DNA of 64,000 nt, taken from the NCBI RefSeq assembly GCF_016654115.1, contig NZ_JAEQAZ010000001.1, forward strand, positions 124,001 through 188,000. Reading direction: 5' to 3'. A program made the translations under genes and the position numbers. This DNA comes from Streptomyces sp. MBT53 (GTDB taxonomy: Bacteria > Actinomycetota > Actinomycetes > Streptomycetales > Streptomycetaceae). The notes below the pieces were generated by a model. That model worked only from the letters and a program-made list of their open reading frames with translations, searched no databases and was not told the origin of the DNA. Of the stretch, positions 35,657 through 44,128 are shown piece after piece (positions within the stretch are counted from its first letter, which is position 1; every line of letters starts with the position of its first letter).

Positions 35657-36711
35657 CCGCCGGACCGCTGTACGGCATCCGCGTCCTGGAGGTCGGCCAC
35701 ATGCTGGCGGGCCCCTACGCCACGATGATGCTCGCCGACCTCGGCGCCGAGGTCACCAAGATCGAGCCGCCCGGCGGGGACATCTCGCGCCAGGTGAGCG
35801 ACGCCTACTTCGCCAGCCTCAACCGCGGCAAGCGCAGCGTCCGCCTCGACCTCACGACCGCCGAGGGACAGGCCGGACTCGGTGAACTCGTCGCCGACGC
35901 CCACGCGTTGCTCGTCAACCTCAAACCGTCGGCGATCCACCGGCTGGGGCTGACCTACGACGTACTGCGGAAGTGGAACGAGCGGATCGTGTGCGTCGCA
36001 CTCACCGGATACGGGCTCGCGGCGGGCGACGAACCCGCCTTCGACTACGTGGTCCAGGCGGCCACCGGCGTCGCCGCCCTCACCGGCGACCCGGACGGTC
36101 CGCCGACCCTCCCCGGCTACTCCTCCGCCGACAACTCATCAGGCCTTACGGCCGCGTTGGGACTCCTCGCCCACATCGTCTCCGGGCGCGGCGGCCAAGT
36201 GGAGGTGTCCCTGCGGGATGTGATGCTGTCTCAGCTCAACTACCGCGCCTCCGCCTACCTCAACGAGGGCGCCGAACCACGCCGACTGCCGCTCGGGGCG
36301 CACTCCTTCTACGTACCGGCCCAGCTCTTCCCCACGGCCGAGGGCTACTTGGCGCTCTTCATCACCCACGACGGCTTCTGGAAGTCCTTCGCCGCCGAGG
36401 CCGGACTCCAGGGTTTTCCCACCATGGCGGAACGGGCGGAGCGCCGGGAGGAAGTACTCGCCGCCGTCACGGACGCCCTGGCCGGCGACACGGCCGCGTC
36501 CTGGGAGGCGCGACTGCGTCCGCTCGGGGTGCCGGCCGCCGCCGTACGGACGCTGCCGCAGGCGCTCGCAGCCACGCCGGAGGCCGTGGTGACGGCCGGG
36601 GACTTCCGATTGGTCCGCAGTCCTGTCCGGGTCGCCGGGTACGAGCCCGACTACGGGCCGCCGCCCCGCCTCGGCGAGCACGACGTTTCCGAGGCGGTGG
36701 TGGAGTCATGA
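35653..36711 (+). CDS. Class III CoA-transferase (CaiB/BaiF)
   Basis: 352 residues with GIRVLEVGHMLAGPYATMMLADLGAEVTKIEPP at the N-terminus and the catalytic aspartate in VEVSLRDVML, unlike the relative at 15115. It should transfer CoA between acids or racemise alpha-methyl acyl-CoA. The ATG at 35653 overlaps the F420-enzyme stop. It is followed by the VOC gene with a 4-bp overlap. Racemase activity would fit the neighbouring mutase, which makes chiral branched products. Confidence 0.87.
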   Translation: MTAGPLYGIRVLEVGHMLAGPYATMMLADLGAEVTKIEPPGGDISRQVSDAYFASLNRGKRSVRLDLTTAEGQAGLGELVADAHALLVNLKPSAIHRLGLTYDVLRKWNERIVCVALTGYGLAAGDEPAFDYVVQAATGVAALTGDPDGPPTLPGYSSADNSSGLTAALGLLAHIVSGRGGQVEVSLRDVMLSQLNYRASAYLNEGAEPRRLPLGAHSFYVPAQLFPTAEGYLALFITHDGFWKSFAAEAGLQGFPTMAERAERREEVLAAVTDALAGDTAASWEARLRPLGVPAAAVRTLPQALAATPEAVVTAGDFRLVRSPVRVAGYEPDYGPPPRLGEHDVSEAVVES

Positions 36712-37163
36712 GGGCCGAGGATCAATTTCATCTCGGGCTTGTCGTCGAGGACTTCGAAGCGACCCTGGCCGAGTTCTCGGATGCCTTCGGGTACGAGTGG
36801 TGCGCCGAGATCGGGGGAGCGGTTCCGCTGGCGCTGCCGACCGGAGACGCTGTTCTCGACATCAGCTGCGCCTACTCCCGGACACTCCCCCGACTGGAGA
36901 TCATCCGACGGGTGCCGGGCACCTTGTGGGAGCCGGTGGCCGGTGGGGGAGTGCACCACGTCGGCTACTGGTCCGACGACGTCGCCGCCGACGCGGCCGA
37001 ACTCACCGCGCAGGGCTTCGTGACCGAGGCGCGCCGGGTCGGCTCCGGGGGCGCGCCCTTCGCCTTTCTGCGCGGGCCCAGCGGTCTGCTCGTGGAACTC
37101 GTGGACCGGGTGGCGCGGCCGGGCCTGGAGAAGTACTGGAGCCACGGAGGAGGGACCGCATGA
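36708..37163 (+). CDS. VOC/glyoxalase-fold protein, epimerase-like
   Basis: 151 residues with two VOC beta-alpha-beta modules. Possible metal ligands are His8 (FHLGLVV), Glu in RLEIIRRV, His in VHHVGYWSDD and Glu in LLVELVDR, a set like that of methylmalonyl-CoA epimerase. It directly follows the CoA-transferase and lies 2 kb after the B12 mutase, so epimerisation of the mutase's chiral product is the likeliest role. An alternative is an extradiol-type or isomerase function. Confidence 0.8.
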   Translation: MRAEDQFHLGLVVEDFEATLAEFSDAFGYEWCAEIGGAVPLALPTGDAVLDISCAYSRTLPRLEIIRRVPGTLWEPVAGGGVHHVGYWSDDVAADAAELTAQGFVTEARRVGSGGAPFAFLRGPSGLLVELVDRVARPGLEKYWSHGGGTA

Positions 37164-37978
37164 CGACCGTGGGCATCGCGACCGGGGCCGGGCGCGGCAT
37201 GGGACTGGCCTGCGCACGACGTCTCGCCGACCTCGTGGACACACTGCTGCTGGTGGACCGCGACGAACCGGCCGTCACCGCCGCCGCGAAGGAACTGTCC
37301 GCCGCGGACACGGAGGTGAGGATCGAACCCTTCGTCCTCGACATCACCGACCCGGCCGGACTCGCCCAACTCGCCTCCCTCACAGCCGAATTGGGCACCC
37401 TCAGGGCCGTCTCCCACGCCGCCGGGATCTCGCCCACCATGGCCGACTGGCGGCGCATCTTCGAGGTCGACCTCGTCGGCACCGCGCGCCTCGCGGAGGC
37501 CCTCCGTCCGCTCGCCACCGAGGGAACGGCACTGGTGTGCTTCGCCTCGATGGCCCCGCTGCTCGGCAACCTGGACGCCGATCCCGCCGTAGCGGCGATC
37601 CTCGACGACCCGCTCCAGGACGACTTCCTCGACCGGCTCCGGGACGCCCTCGGGCCCGCCGTAGAGGACTCCGGGCTCGCCTACGCGTGGGCGAAGCACG
37701 GGGTGCACCGGTTCGTGCGACGGGAGGCGGTGCGGCTGGGGCCGTACGGTGCCCGCGCGTGTTCCGTGTCGCCGGGTGTCATCGACACCCCTCAGGGGCG
37801 GCAGGAGGCGGAAGCCCAGCCCGCGATGGCCGCGCTCGTGGAACGGACACCGCTCGGCCGGACGGGGCGGGCCGAGGATGTCGCGGCGGCGGTGGCGTTC
37901 CTGCTGTCGGACGAGGCCGCTTTCGTCTCCGGGATCGACCTTCTCGTCGACGGTGGGGTGTGCGCGGCGGTCCGGTGA
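37160..37978 (+). CDS. Short-chain dehydrogenase/reductase
   Basis: 272 residues with IATGAGRGMGLACARRLADL, the catalytic YAWAK and the C-terminal LSDEAAFVSGIDLLVDGG. An unusually long insert precedes the tyrosine (LDADPAVAAILDDPLQDDFL), as in some hydroxysteroid dehydrogenases. It is the last gene of the mutase operon, overlapping the VOC stop by 4 bp. It likely oxidises a beta-hydroxyacyl-CoA or a ring hydroxyl. Confidence 0.87.
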   Translation: MTTVGIATGAGRGMGLACARRLADLVDTLLLVDRDEPAVTAAAKELSAADTEVRIEPFVLDITDPAGLAQLASLTAELGTLRAVSHAAGISPTMADWRRIFEVDLVGTARLAEALRPLATEGTALVCFASMAPLLGNLDADPAVAAILDDPLQDDFLDRLRDALGPAVEDSGLAYAWAKHGVHRFVRREAVRLGPYGARACSVSPGVIDTPQGRQEAEAQPAMAALVERTPLGRTGRAEDVAAAVAFLLSDEAAFVSGIDLLVDGGVCAAVR

Positions 37979-37990
37979 CGCCTTGCCGTG

Positions 37991-38173
37991 TCAGCGCCGA
38001 CGTCCGCTGCGGCGTGCGGACCAGCCCGTCCCCAGGCCGGCCGAGTGCGCGGCGAGGAAGGCCAGTCCGAGGAGCATGAGGCTCGTCGGGGTGAAGGCCA
38101 GCTGGGTCGATGTCTCGGTGACACGGATGAGGAAGGCGATGACGAAGAGCGCGGCAGCCACAAAGGCAAGCAT
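37991..38173 (-). CDS. Small two-helix membrane protein
   Basis: 60 residues. Two membrane helices (LAFVAAALFVIAFLIRV and PTSLMLLGLAFLAAHSAG) and a basic tail (GWSARRSGRRR) suggest a cytoplasmic C-terminus. AGGGG lies at proper spacing before the ATG. It lies between the mutase operon and the terminator of the SDR operon, so it appears to be a separate transcript. Small proteins of this kind are common in streptomycetes; the function is unknown. Confidence 0.75.
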   Translation of the reverse strand: MLAFVAAALFVIAFLIRVTETSTQLAFTPTSLMLLGLAFLAAHSAGLGTGWSARRSGRRR

Positions 38174-38193
38174 CTGAGAACCCCTACGAATGG

Positions 38194-38228
38194 ACGACGA
38201 GCCACCGGAGATCCCGGCGGCTCGTCGT
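38194..38228 (-). terminator. Terminator hairpin of the SDR operon
   Basis: Perfect 10-bp arms ACGACGAGCC / GGCTCGTCGT with an inner CCGG/CCGG pairing, 70 bp after the stop of the leftward SDR gene. It separates that operon from the small membrane protein gene. Confidence 0.65.
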
Positions 38229-38298
38229 TCCGTGTGCCCCCGATGGCGCCGATCAGTCGTGCCCACCGCGACTCGCGTACTCAGGCCCAACTCGTCGT

Positions 38299-39051
38299 TC
38301 AGGCAAGGGATTCCGAGCGCTGCACGGTACCCGTGAGGCCCGTGGCGTCCTGGCCCGCGAGGAGGACCGCGGCCCTCGCCATCGCCTCCGGCGGCTCCAC
38401 CATCTCCGGCGGGATCTCCCGGCCCCCGCCCCCGGCCTGCCATCCCTCCGTCAGCACCACCCGTGACGGAGCGAGGCAGTTGACCGCGATGTTGTCTTTC
38501 CGCAGGTCGGCGGCGAGCCCCAGATAGAGGCGCTCGACCGCCGCCTTGGACACCCAGTACGCGTTGGCGCCCCGGTCCGTCATGCCCACTCCGCCGGTCG
38601 TCACGGCCACCAACGACCCACCGCCACGCGCGCGTACGTGGGGAATCACGGCCCGGGTCACCAGGAACACCCCGGTCAGATTGACGTCCAGACACAGCTG
38701 CCAGCGCTTCAGCGGCGTCGACTCGACCGGACCGAGCCACAGCACCCCGGCATTGGCGACGAGAATGTCGATCCCGCCGAACTCCGCGACCGTGGCGGCG
38801 ACGGCCGCGTCGACCGAGGCCTCGTCGCTCACATCACAGGGCACCGGCAGCGCGCGCCCGCCCGCCGCCGTGATCCGGTCCGCGACCGAGTGGATCGTGC
38901 CGGGCAGCCGGCCCTCCCGCTCGGAGCGCGCGGCGACCGCGACCGACGCGCCCGCCTCGGCGAGCGCCAGCGCGACCGTACGGCCGATGCCACGGCTGGC
39001 GCCCGCGACGAACGCGACCTTGCCCTTCAACGGGCCGCTCACGTCGGTCAC
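38299..39051 (-). CDS. Short-chain dehydrogenase/reductase
   Basis: 250 residues: VAGASRGIGRTVALALAEAGA, NLTGVFLVTR and the YWVSK catalytic pair. The catalytic serine position reads AVTTGGVG, so threonine may replace it. The C-terminus is short and lacks the usual VDGG motif. It lies 5 bp downstream of the HSD10-like SDR at 39057 in the same leftward operon. Its role is probably the dehydrogenation or reduction of an acyl-CoA intermediate. Confidence 0.82.
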   Translation of the reverse strand: MTDVSGPLKGKVAFVAGASRGIGRTVALALAEAGASVAVAARSEREGRLPGTIHSVADRITAAGGRALPVPCDVSDEASVDAAVAATVAEFGGIDILVANAGVLWLGPVESTPLKRWQLCLDVNLTGVFLVTRAVIPHVRARGGGSLVAVTTGGVGMTDRGANAYWVSKAAVERLYLGLAADLRKDNIAVNCLAPSRVVLTEGWQAGGGGREIPPEMVEPPEAMARAAVLLAGQDATGLTGTVQRSESLA

Positions 39052-39056
39052 TTCCC

Positions 39057-39818
39057 CTACTTCGGCGGGAAGCGGAGGGCGCCGTCGAGGCGGACGACCT
39101 CGCCGTTGAGGTAGTCGTTCTCGACGATGTGCTGGACCAGCGACGCGTACTCCGGTGACTGGCCCATGCGCTTCGGGTACGGCACCTGCGGCCCCCAGTA
39201 GGCCTCCAGTTGGGGGCCCGCCTTGCCGTAGGCCGGCGTGTTGAAGGTGCCCGGCGCGATGGTGACGACCCGGATGCCGAGCGGGGAGAGGTCGCGGGCG
39301 GCGACCAGGGTCATACTGACGACTCCGCCCTTGGCTGCCGCGTAAGGGAGTTGGCCGATCTGGCCCTCGTACGCGGCGATCGACGCCGTGCTGACGATGA
39401 CACCCCGGCCGCCGTCCAGCGGCTCCTGACGGGCCATCGCGGCGGCGGCCAGGCGCAGCACGTTGAACACGCCGGTGAGATACACGTCGATCGTCGTGCG
39501 GAAACCCGCGAGGTCAAGGGGGGAGCCGTCCTTGCCGACCAGCCGGCCCCCGCTCGCCGGGCCGCCGTGCGCGTCCACCGAGATCCTGAGCGGTCCCGCC
39601 GACTCCGCCTCGGCCAGGGCGGCTTGGACGTCGTCCTCGGAGGTGGCGTCGGTGCGCACATAGCGCACACCCAACTCCTGCTCCAGGGCCTTGCCCTTCT
39701 CGTCGGCCAGATCGGCTACGACGACCTTCGCTCCCGCCGCGTGCAGCCGACGGACGGTGGCCTCGCCCAGGCCGCCCGCCCCGCCGACGACAACCGCGGA
39801 GCTCCCACTGATCTGCAT
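39057..39818 (-). CDS. HSD10-type SDR (3-hydroxyacyl-CoA dehydrogenase-like)
   Basis: 253 residues. SSAVVVGGAGGLGEATVRRL, the catalytic YAAAK in LPYAAAKGG, and the diagnostic C-terminal stretch PYPKRMGQSPEYASLVQHI are those of 17beta-HSD10, which oxidises 3-hydroxy-2-methylacyl-CoA. The ATG at 39818 has GAGGAAA upstream; the much longer open frame (to 42872) is a shadow of the ligase and thiolase genes. It shares a divergent promoter with a perfect operator. A branched 3-hydroxyacyl-CoA is the likely substrate. Confidence 0.9.
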   Translation of the reverse strand: MQISGSSAVVVGGAGGLGEATVRRLHAAGAKVVVADLADEKGKALEQELGVRYVRTDATSEDDVQAALAEAESAGPLRISVDAHGGPASGGRLVGKDGSPLDLAGFRTTIDVYLTGVFNVLRLAAAAMARQEPLDGGRGVIVSTASIAAYEGQIGQLPYAAAKGGVVSMTLVAARDLSPLGIRVVTIAPGTFNTPAYGKAGPQLEAYWGPQVPYPKRMGQSPEYASLVQHIVENDYLNGEVVRLDGALRFPPK

Positions 39819-39857
39819 CAAGGATTTCCTCTCTTGCGAACAGCGCTCTAGTGAGAC

Positions 39858-39872
39858 GAGAATAGCATTCTC
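39858..39872. promoter_or_regulatory. Cluster operator GAGAATAGCATTCTC
   Basis: Perfect palindrome directly abutting the ATG at 39873 and 40 bp before the divergent SDR start at 39818. No ribosome site precedes the ligase ATG, so that transcript may be leaderless or start at a nearby codon. TAGCAT inside the site could be the -10. Confidence 0.7.
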
Positions 39873-41306
39873 ATGAATATAACCATGATTCTCGAGATGG
39901 TGGCCTCGGGCGGCGACCGACCGGTGGTCACGGCGAACGGCCGCTCCCTGACCGCCTCGGACCTGCTCGCCCGCGCCCGCGCCGCCGCGCACCGCTTCCA
40001 GGGCCACCCGGCCGTGCTCTATCTGAGCCCCAGTCACCTCGCCTACCCGGTGGCCCTGTTCGGCGCCGCCCTGGCGGGCATCCCGTTCATCCCCCTCAAC
40101 TACCGCCTCGGCGAACACCAGTTGAACCGCCTCCTGGCCCGCCACCCCGGCGCCCTCGTCCTGCGCCCCGCCGACCTCGACGCCCTGCTGATCGCCGAAA
40201 AGGACACCGACGTAACGGAGTTGGCCCAGGTCCAGGATCAGGACTCGGTCGCCGTGGTCCTCTACACCAGCGGCACGACCGCCGAACCCAAGGCGGCCCT
40301 GCTGCGCCACCGCCACCTGCTGGCCTATGTGCTGAACACCCAGGAGTTCGCCTCCGCCGAGGAGGGCGACGCGTCGCTGGTGGCGGTCCCGCCGTACCAC
40401 GTGGCCGGGTTGATGAACCTGCTGACGAACCTCTACTCGGGCCGCCGCCTCGTGTACCTCTCCGCCTTCGACGCGGAGGAGTGGCTGGCGACCGCGCGCC
40501 GCGAACAGGTCACCCACGCACTCGTCGTGCCCACCATGCTGGCCCGCATCGTCGCCGAGGTCCCGGCGGACGACGCCGGAACGCCCACACTCCGCAGCCT
40601 GGCCTACGGCGGCGCCAGGACCCCGCTGCCCGTCGTGGAGCGGGCGCTGCGGATCTTCCCCGGGACGGGGTTCGTCAACGCGTACGGCCTGACCGAGACG
40701 GCCTCTTCGGTCGCGGTGCTGGGGCCCGACGACCACCGCGAGGCGCTGGCATCCGCCGACCCGGCAGTACGGGACCGACTCGGCTCCGTGGGGCGGCCGT
40801 TGCCCGGAGTCGAGATCGAGATCCGCGGAGAGGACGGGAAACCGGTCGGGACCGGGGAGACCGGGCTGGTCTTCCTGCGCGGTGATCAGGTCTCCGGCGA
40901 ATACGGCGGACGTACGGCCCTCGACGCAGACGGCTGGTTCCCCACGCGGGACCGGGGGCGCCTGGACGTCAACGGCTATCTGTTCATCGAGGGCCGCGCC
41001 GACGACACCATCATCCGCGGCGGCGAGAACATCGCTCCCGCCGAGATAGAGGACGTTCTCGTCGCCCACCCCGGAATCGTGGAGGCCGCGGTGATCGGCG
41101 TGCCCGACCCCGAGTGGGGGCAACGGATCGTCGCCGTCGTGGTCGGCGAGGGCGATCCGGCGGAGGTCCGCCAGTGGGTCAGGGACCGGCTGCGCTCCTC
41201 CAAGACCCCCGACACGATCGTCTTCCGCGCCGAACTGCCCAAGACCGAGACCGGAAAGCTGCTGCGCCGCACCCTGCTGGCCGAGTTGGAGACCACCCAT
41301 GCCTGA
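39873..41306 (+). CDS. AMP-forming acyl-CoA synthetase
   Basis: 477 residues: LYTSGTTAEPKAALLRH, VPPYHVAG, YGLTETAS, a shortened WFPTRDRGRLDVNGYLFIEGRADDTIIRGGEN, and KTETGKLLRR at the end. It lacks the usual N-terminal 40-50 residues, so it is a compact member. The start at 39873 lies directly after the operator and has no ribosome site; Met at 39885 is a possible alternative. It activates an acid to the CoA ester and overlaps the thiolase gene by 8 bp, so the two work in series. Confidence 0.86.
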   Translation: MNITMILEMVASGGDRPVVTANGRSLTASDLLARARAAAHRFQGHPAVLYLSPSHLAYPVALFGAALAGIPFIPLNYRLGEHQLNRLLARHPGALVLRPADLDALLIAEKDTDVTELAQVQDQDSVAVVLYTSGTTAEPKAALLRHRHLLAYVLNTQEFASAEEGDASLVAVPPYHVAGLMNLLTNLYSGRRLVYLSAFDAEEWLATARREQVTHALVVPTMLARIVAEVPADDAGTPTLRSLAYGGARTPLPVVERALRIFPGTGFVNAYGLTETASSVAVLGPDDHREALASADPAVRDRLGSVGRPLPGVEIEIRGEDGKPVGTGETGLVFLRGDQVSGEYGGRTALDADGWFPTRDRGRLDVNGYLFIEGRADDTIIRGGENIAPAEIEDVLVAHPGIVEAAVIGVPDPEWGQRIVAVVVGEGDPAEVRQWVRDRLRSSKTPDTIVFRAELPKTETGKLLRRTLLAELETTHA

Positions 41307-42447
41307 AGCAGTCCTCGTGTCCGCCCTGCGTACCCCCGTCGGCACCGCCGTCAAGGGCACCCTCCGCGACACCACCGCGTTCGACCTGGCCCACCACATC
41401 GTCGCCGCCGCTGCCGCCACGGAGGGGCTCGACCCGGACGCCGTCGACGACGTCATCCTCGGTGAGGGCCTGTACGGCGGCGGGGTCGTGGCCCGGCACG
41501 CGGCACTCACCGTGGGGCTGACCTCGGTACCGGGCCTCGCCCACAACCGGCACTGCGCCGCCGGTCTCGCGGCCGTGCAGAGCGCGGCGGGCAGCATCCG
41601 CGCGGGCATGGACGAACTCGTCATCGCCGGCGGCGTCAACTCGGCTTCAACGTCCCCGAAACTGCGTTTCCGCGTGGACGGTGAGTGGGTCGAGCCGTGG
41701 AGTCCGCCCACGCATCCCGACCGCCCCGACACCCCCAACCTGGACATGTCGATCACGGTCGGCTGGAACACCGCCGTACGGGCCGGTCTCAGCCGCGCAG
41801 ACATGGACGCCTGGGCGCTGCGCTCGCACCAGAACGCGATTCGCGCCATCGACGAAGGCCGTTTCGACGCCGAGCTGGTACCCATCGACACACCGCACGG
41901 TCTGTTCTCCGTCGACGAACACCCGCGCCGCACCACGAGCCTGGAGAAGCTGGCCTCGCTCAAGCCGCTGCACCCGGAGATAGACGGCTTCTCCATCACG
42001 GCGGGCAACGCGGGCGGCGCCAACGACGGTGCCGCGGCCCTGGTGGTGGCCAGCGACCGGCTCGGCTTGCCCGCACTCGCCGTCGTCCGCTCCTGGGCCT
42101 CGGTCGGCGCCGACCCCGCCGAGACCGGCCTCACCCCCGTGAAGGTCATCCCCAAAGCCCTTGCCCGCGCGGGACTTTCGACATCAGACGTCGACCTCTT
42201 CGAGATCAACGAGGCCTTCGCCGCCGTGCCCGTCGCCGCGGTGAAACTGCTCGGGCTCGACCCCGACCGCGTGAACGTCAACGGCAGCGGCTGTTCCCTC
42301 GGCCACCCGGTCGCCGCGACCGGCGCCCGGATGCTGGTGACGCTGGTGCACGAACTGCGCCGCCGAGGCGGTGGCATCGGCGTCGCCGCGATGTGCGCGG
42401 GCGGCGGCATGGGCTCCGCCACGGTCATCGAGGTGCCGGCGCCATAG
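41299..42447 (+). CDS. Thiolase (acetyl-CoA acyltransferase type)
   Basis: 382 residues with the nucleophilic Cys86 (HNRHCAAGLAAVQ), NEAFAAVPVAAV, the His motif GCSLGHPVAATGARM and the C-terminal CAGGGMGSA. All degradative-thiolase residues are in place. It cleaves a 3-ketoacyl-CoA with CoA. The ATG overlaps the ligase stop region. The following SDR is 48 bp downstream, so ligase, thiolase and SDR form one operon under the operator at 39858. Confidence 0.92.
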   Translation: MPEAVLVSALRTPVGTAVKGTLRDTTAFDLAHHIVAAAAATEGLDPDAVDDVILGEGLYGGGVVARHAALTVGLTSVPGLAHNRHCAAGLAAVQSAAGSIRAGMDELVIAGGVNSASTSPKLRFRVDGEWVEPWSPPTHPDRPDTPNLDMSITVGWNTAVRAGLSRADMDAWALRSHQNAIRAIDEGRFDAELVPIDTPHGLFSVDEHPRRTTSLEKLASLKPLHPEIDGFSITAGNAGGANDGAAALVVASDRLGLPALAVVRSWASVGADPAETGLTPVKVIPKALARAGLSTSDVDLFEINEAFAAVPVAAVKLLGLDPDRVNVNGSGCSLGHPVAATGARMLVTLVHELRRRGGGIGVAAMCAGGGMGSATVIEVPAP

Positions 42448-42495
42448 TGCTCACGTACGGCAAGGGCGGGGAGTCGATGCGATGAGGGGAATGTC

Positions 42496-43257
42496 GTGGA
42501 GGGCTTGAAGGAGAAGGTCGTTCTCGTCGCCGGCGCGGCCACCGGACTGGGTGCCGCGTCGGCACGGCGGCTCGCGGACGAGGGCGCCAGGGTCGTCGTC
42601 GCCGACCTCGATGTCGAGGGCGCCCGGCGGACCGCCTCGGCCATCGGTGACGCCGGTGGCGAGGCGGTCGGAGTGGGTTTCGACATCGCCGACGAGGACT
42701 CGGTGGGCGATTTGGTGACGACCACTGTGCGGTCGTACGGCGGCCTGGATGCGGTCCACATCAACGCGGGCGACATGGGTGCGGTCTCCAAGGACACCGA
42801 CGTCGTCGACATGGACCTCGCGGTCTGGGACCGGACCTTCGCCGTCAATCTGCGGGGCCACATGCTCGTCACGCGATACGCCGTTCCCGAACTCCTCGCC
42901 CGGGGCGGCGGCGCGCTCGTCTACACCTCGTCCATCGCGGCCTTCACCGGCGAGGCCGCGCGCCCCGCCTACTCGGCGACCAAGGCGGGCATCAACGCCC
43001 TCGCCCGCCATGTCGCCTCCCGCTGGGGCAGAGAGGGCATCCGGGCCAACGCGGTCGCCCCCGGTCTGATCCTGACCCCGGCCATCCAGGAGGGCGCCGC
43101 CCCGGACCTGCTGGAGGCACTGCTCGCCCGTACCCGCAGCACCCGGCACGGCCGCGCCGACGACATCGCCGCGATGGTCGCCCACCTGATGTCCGACTCG
43201 GGAGCCTGGATCAACGGCCAGGTCATCAATGTCGACGGCGGCACCGTGATGCGCTGA
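42496..43257 (+). CDS. Short-chain dehydrogenase/reductase
   Basis: 253 residues with VAGAATGLGAASARRLADEG, the serine in YTSSIAAFTGEAAR and the catalytic YSATK, plus the NVDGG C-terminus. GTG start with GAGGGG upstream. It ends 9 bp before the convergent thioesterase stop. Probably a 3-hydroxyacyl-CoA or ring-alcohol dehydrogenase. It has a normal set of catalytic residues, in contrast to the SDR at 56209. Confidence 0.88.
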   Translation: MEGLKEKVVLVAGAATGLGAASARRLADEGARVVVADLDVEGARRTASAIGDAGGEAVGVGFDIADEDSVGDLVTTTVRSYGGLDAVHINAGDMGAVSKDTDVVDMDLAVWDRTFAVNLRGHMLVTRYAVPELLARGGGALVYTSSIAAFTGEAARPAYSATKAGINALARHVASRWGREGIRANAVAPGLILTPAIQEGAAPDLLEALLARTRSTRHGRADDIAAMVAHLMSDSGAWINGQVINVDGGTVMR

Positions 43258-43266
43258 GCGGGGGTC

Positions 43267-44070
43267 CTACTCGACCGTACGGAAGCGGAGCAGGGCCTCT
43301 TGCGCGAACGAGGCGACCAAGGACCCCTGCGCGGTGAGGACATCGCCCCGGCCGTAGCAGCGGCCGTGGGCGATGAGCGGGCTCCGGTGGCGCAGGACAA
43401 GCCAGTCGTCCGTCGTGAAAGGGCGGTGGAACCACACCGTGTGCGCGGTGACGGCGGACGTGAACGCCGTCCCCGAGTCGTGCTGGGTGACGCCTTCCAG
43501 CGGGCGAAGCGCCGTACCGATCAGGCTCAGATCGCTCGCGTACGCCGTCAACGCGGGCGCGAGTTCCGGCGCCACCGCCGGTGTACGCATCCACAGGTCG
43601 TACTCGGGCGGTTCCGACTTCGGCGAGTCCACCTCCACGGTGGCCCGGGTGTCCCAAGGGAGCAGGGAGAGGTCCACGTCGTGCTCGGCTCCCGGCACCG
43701 ACGGCATCGGGAACGCGATCTGCTGATCCGGCCCCTCCTCGTGGGAGTGCAGCGACACGGCAGCGACGGCAGCGACACCCTGCGTCTGACGCGCCACGAC
43801 CGTCAACGTGGCGAAGGAACCGCCCTCATGATGACGCGTCACCTCGTACCGCACCGGCTCCTGCGGCCGTCCCGCCCGCGCGAACTGCACATGAAGGCTC
43901 TTGACCGCCTTGTCGGGGCAGGCCAGTTGGGCGGCCCGGACACTCTGCGCGAGCAACTGCCCGCCGAAGATGCGGTGATAGCCGAGTTGTTGGTTGCGAC
44001 CCTCGAACACGGCACCGGGCTGGACGTCGAGATCCAGGCAGGAGAGCAGGTCGCTCCAGAGATCGGTCAC
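43267..44070 (-). CDS. Acyl-CoA thioesterase II (TesB-like)
   Basis: 267 residues with two hot-dog domains: QQLGYHRIFGGQLLAQSVRA and SLHVQFARAGRPQEPVRYEV in the first, HTVWFHRPFTTDDWLVLRH in the second. The GTG at 44070 was chosen because GAGGAG lies 8 nt upstream. It hydrolyses acyl-CoA to release CoA and free acid, perhaps an overflow or end-product step. It is the last gene of the leftward ACAD operon. Confidence 0.88.
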   Translation of the reverse strand: MTDLWSDLLSCLDLDVQPGAVFEGRNQQLGYHRIFGGQLLAQSVRAAQLACPDKAVKSLHVQFARAGRPQEPVRYEVTRHHEGGSFATLTVVARQTQGVAAVAAVSLHSHEEGPDQQIAFPMPSVPGAEHDVDLSLLPWDTRATVEVDSPKSEPPEYDLWMRTPAVAPELAPALTAYASDLSLIGTALRPLEGVTQHDSGTAFTSAVTAHTVWFHRPFTTDDWLVLRHRSPLIAHGRCYGRGDVLTAQGSLVASFAQEALLRFRTVE

Positions 44071-44085
44071 TGATGTCACTCCTCG

Positions 44086-44128
44086 GTCGATCACAGGCGG
44101 ACGAGCTGTCGATCACAGATGGACGAGC
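44086..44128. repeat. Tandem 21-bp direct repeat
   Basis: GTCGATCACAGNNGGACGAGC occurs at 44086-44106 and 44108-44128 (22-bp period). The unit covers the last codons and stop of the ACAD small subunit and its copy lies just before the thioesterase gene. This looks like a recent duplication of the gene end. Confidence 0.75.

Noticed and set aside
39879..39893. ATTCTC half-site just inside the ligase gene
   Set aside because: The left arm has almost no match to GAGAAT, so it is not a second operator.
39057..42872. A 1271-codon leftward open frame
   Set aside because: Only its last 253 codons are a real SDR gene. The rest is antisense to the ligase and thiolase genes, with no recognisable domain and biased GC content typical of shadow frames.
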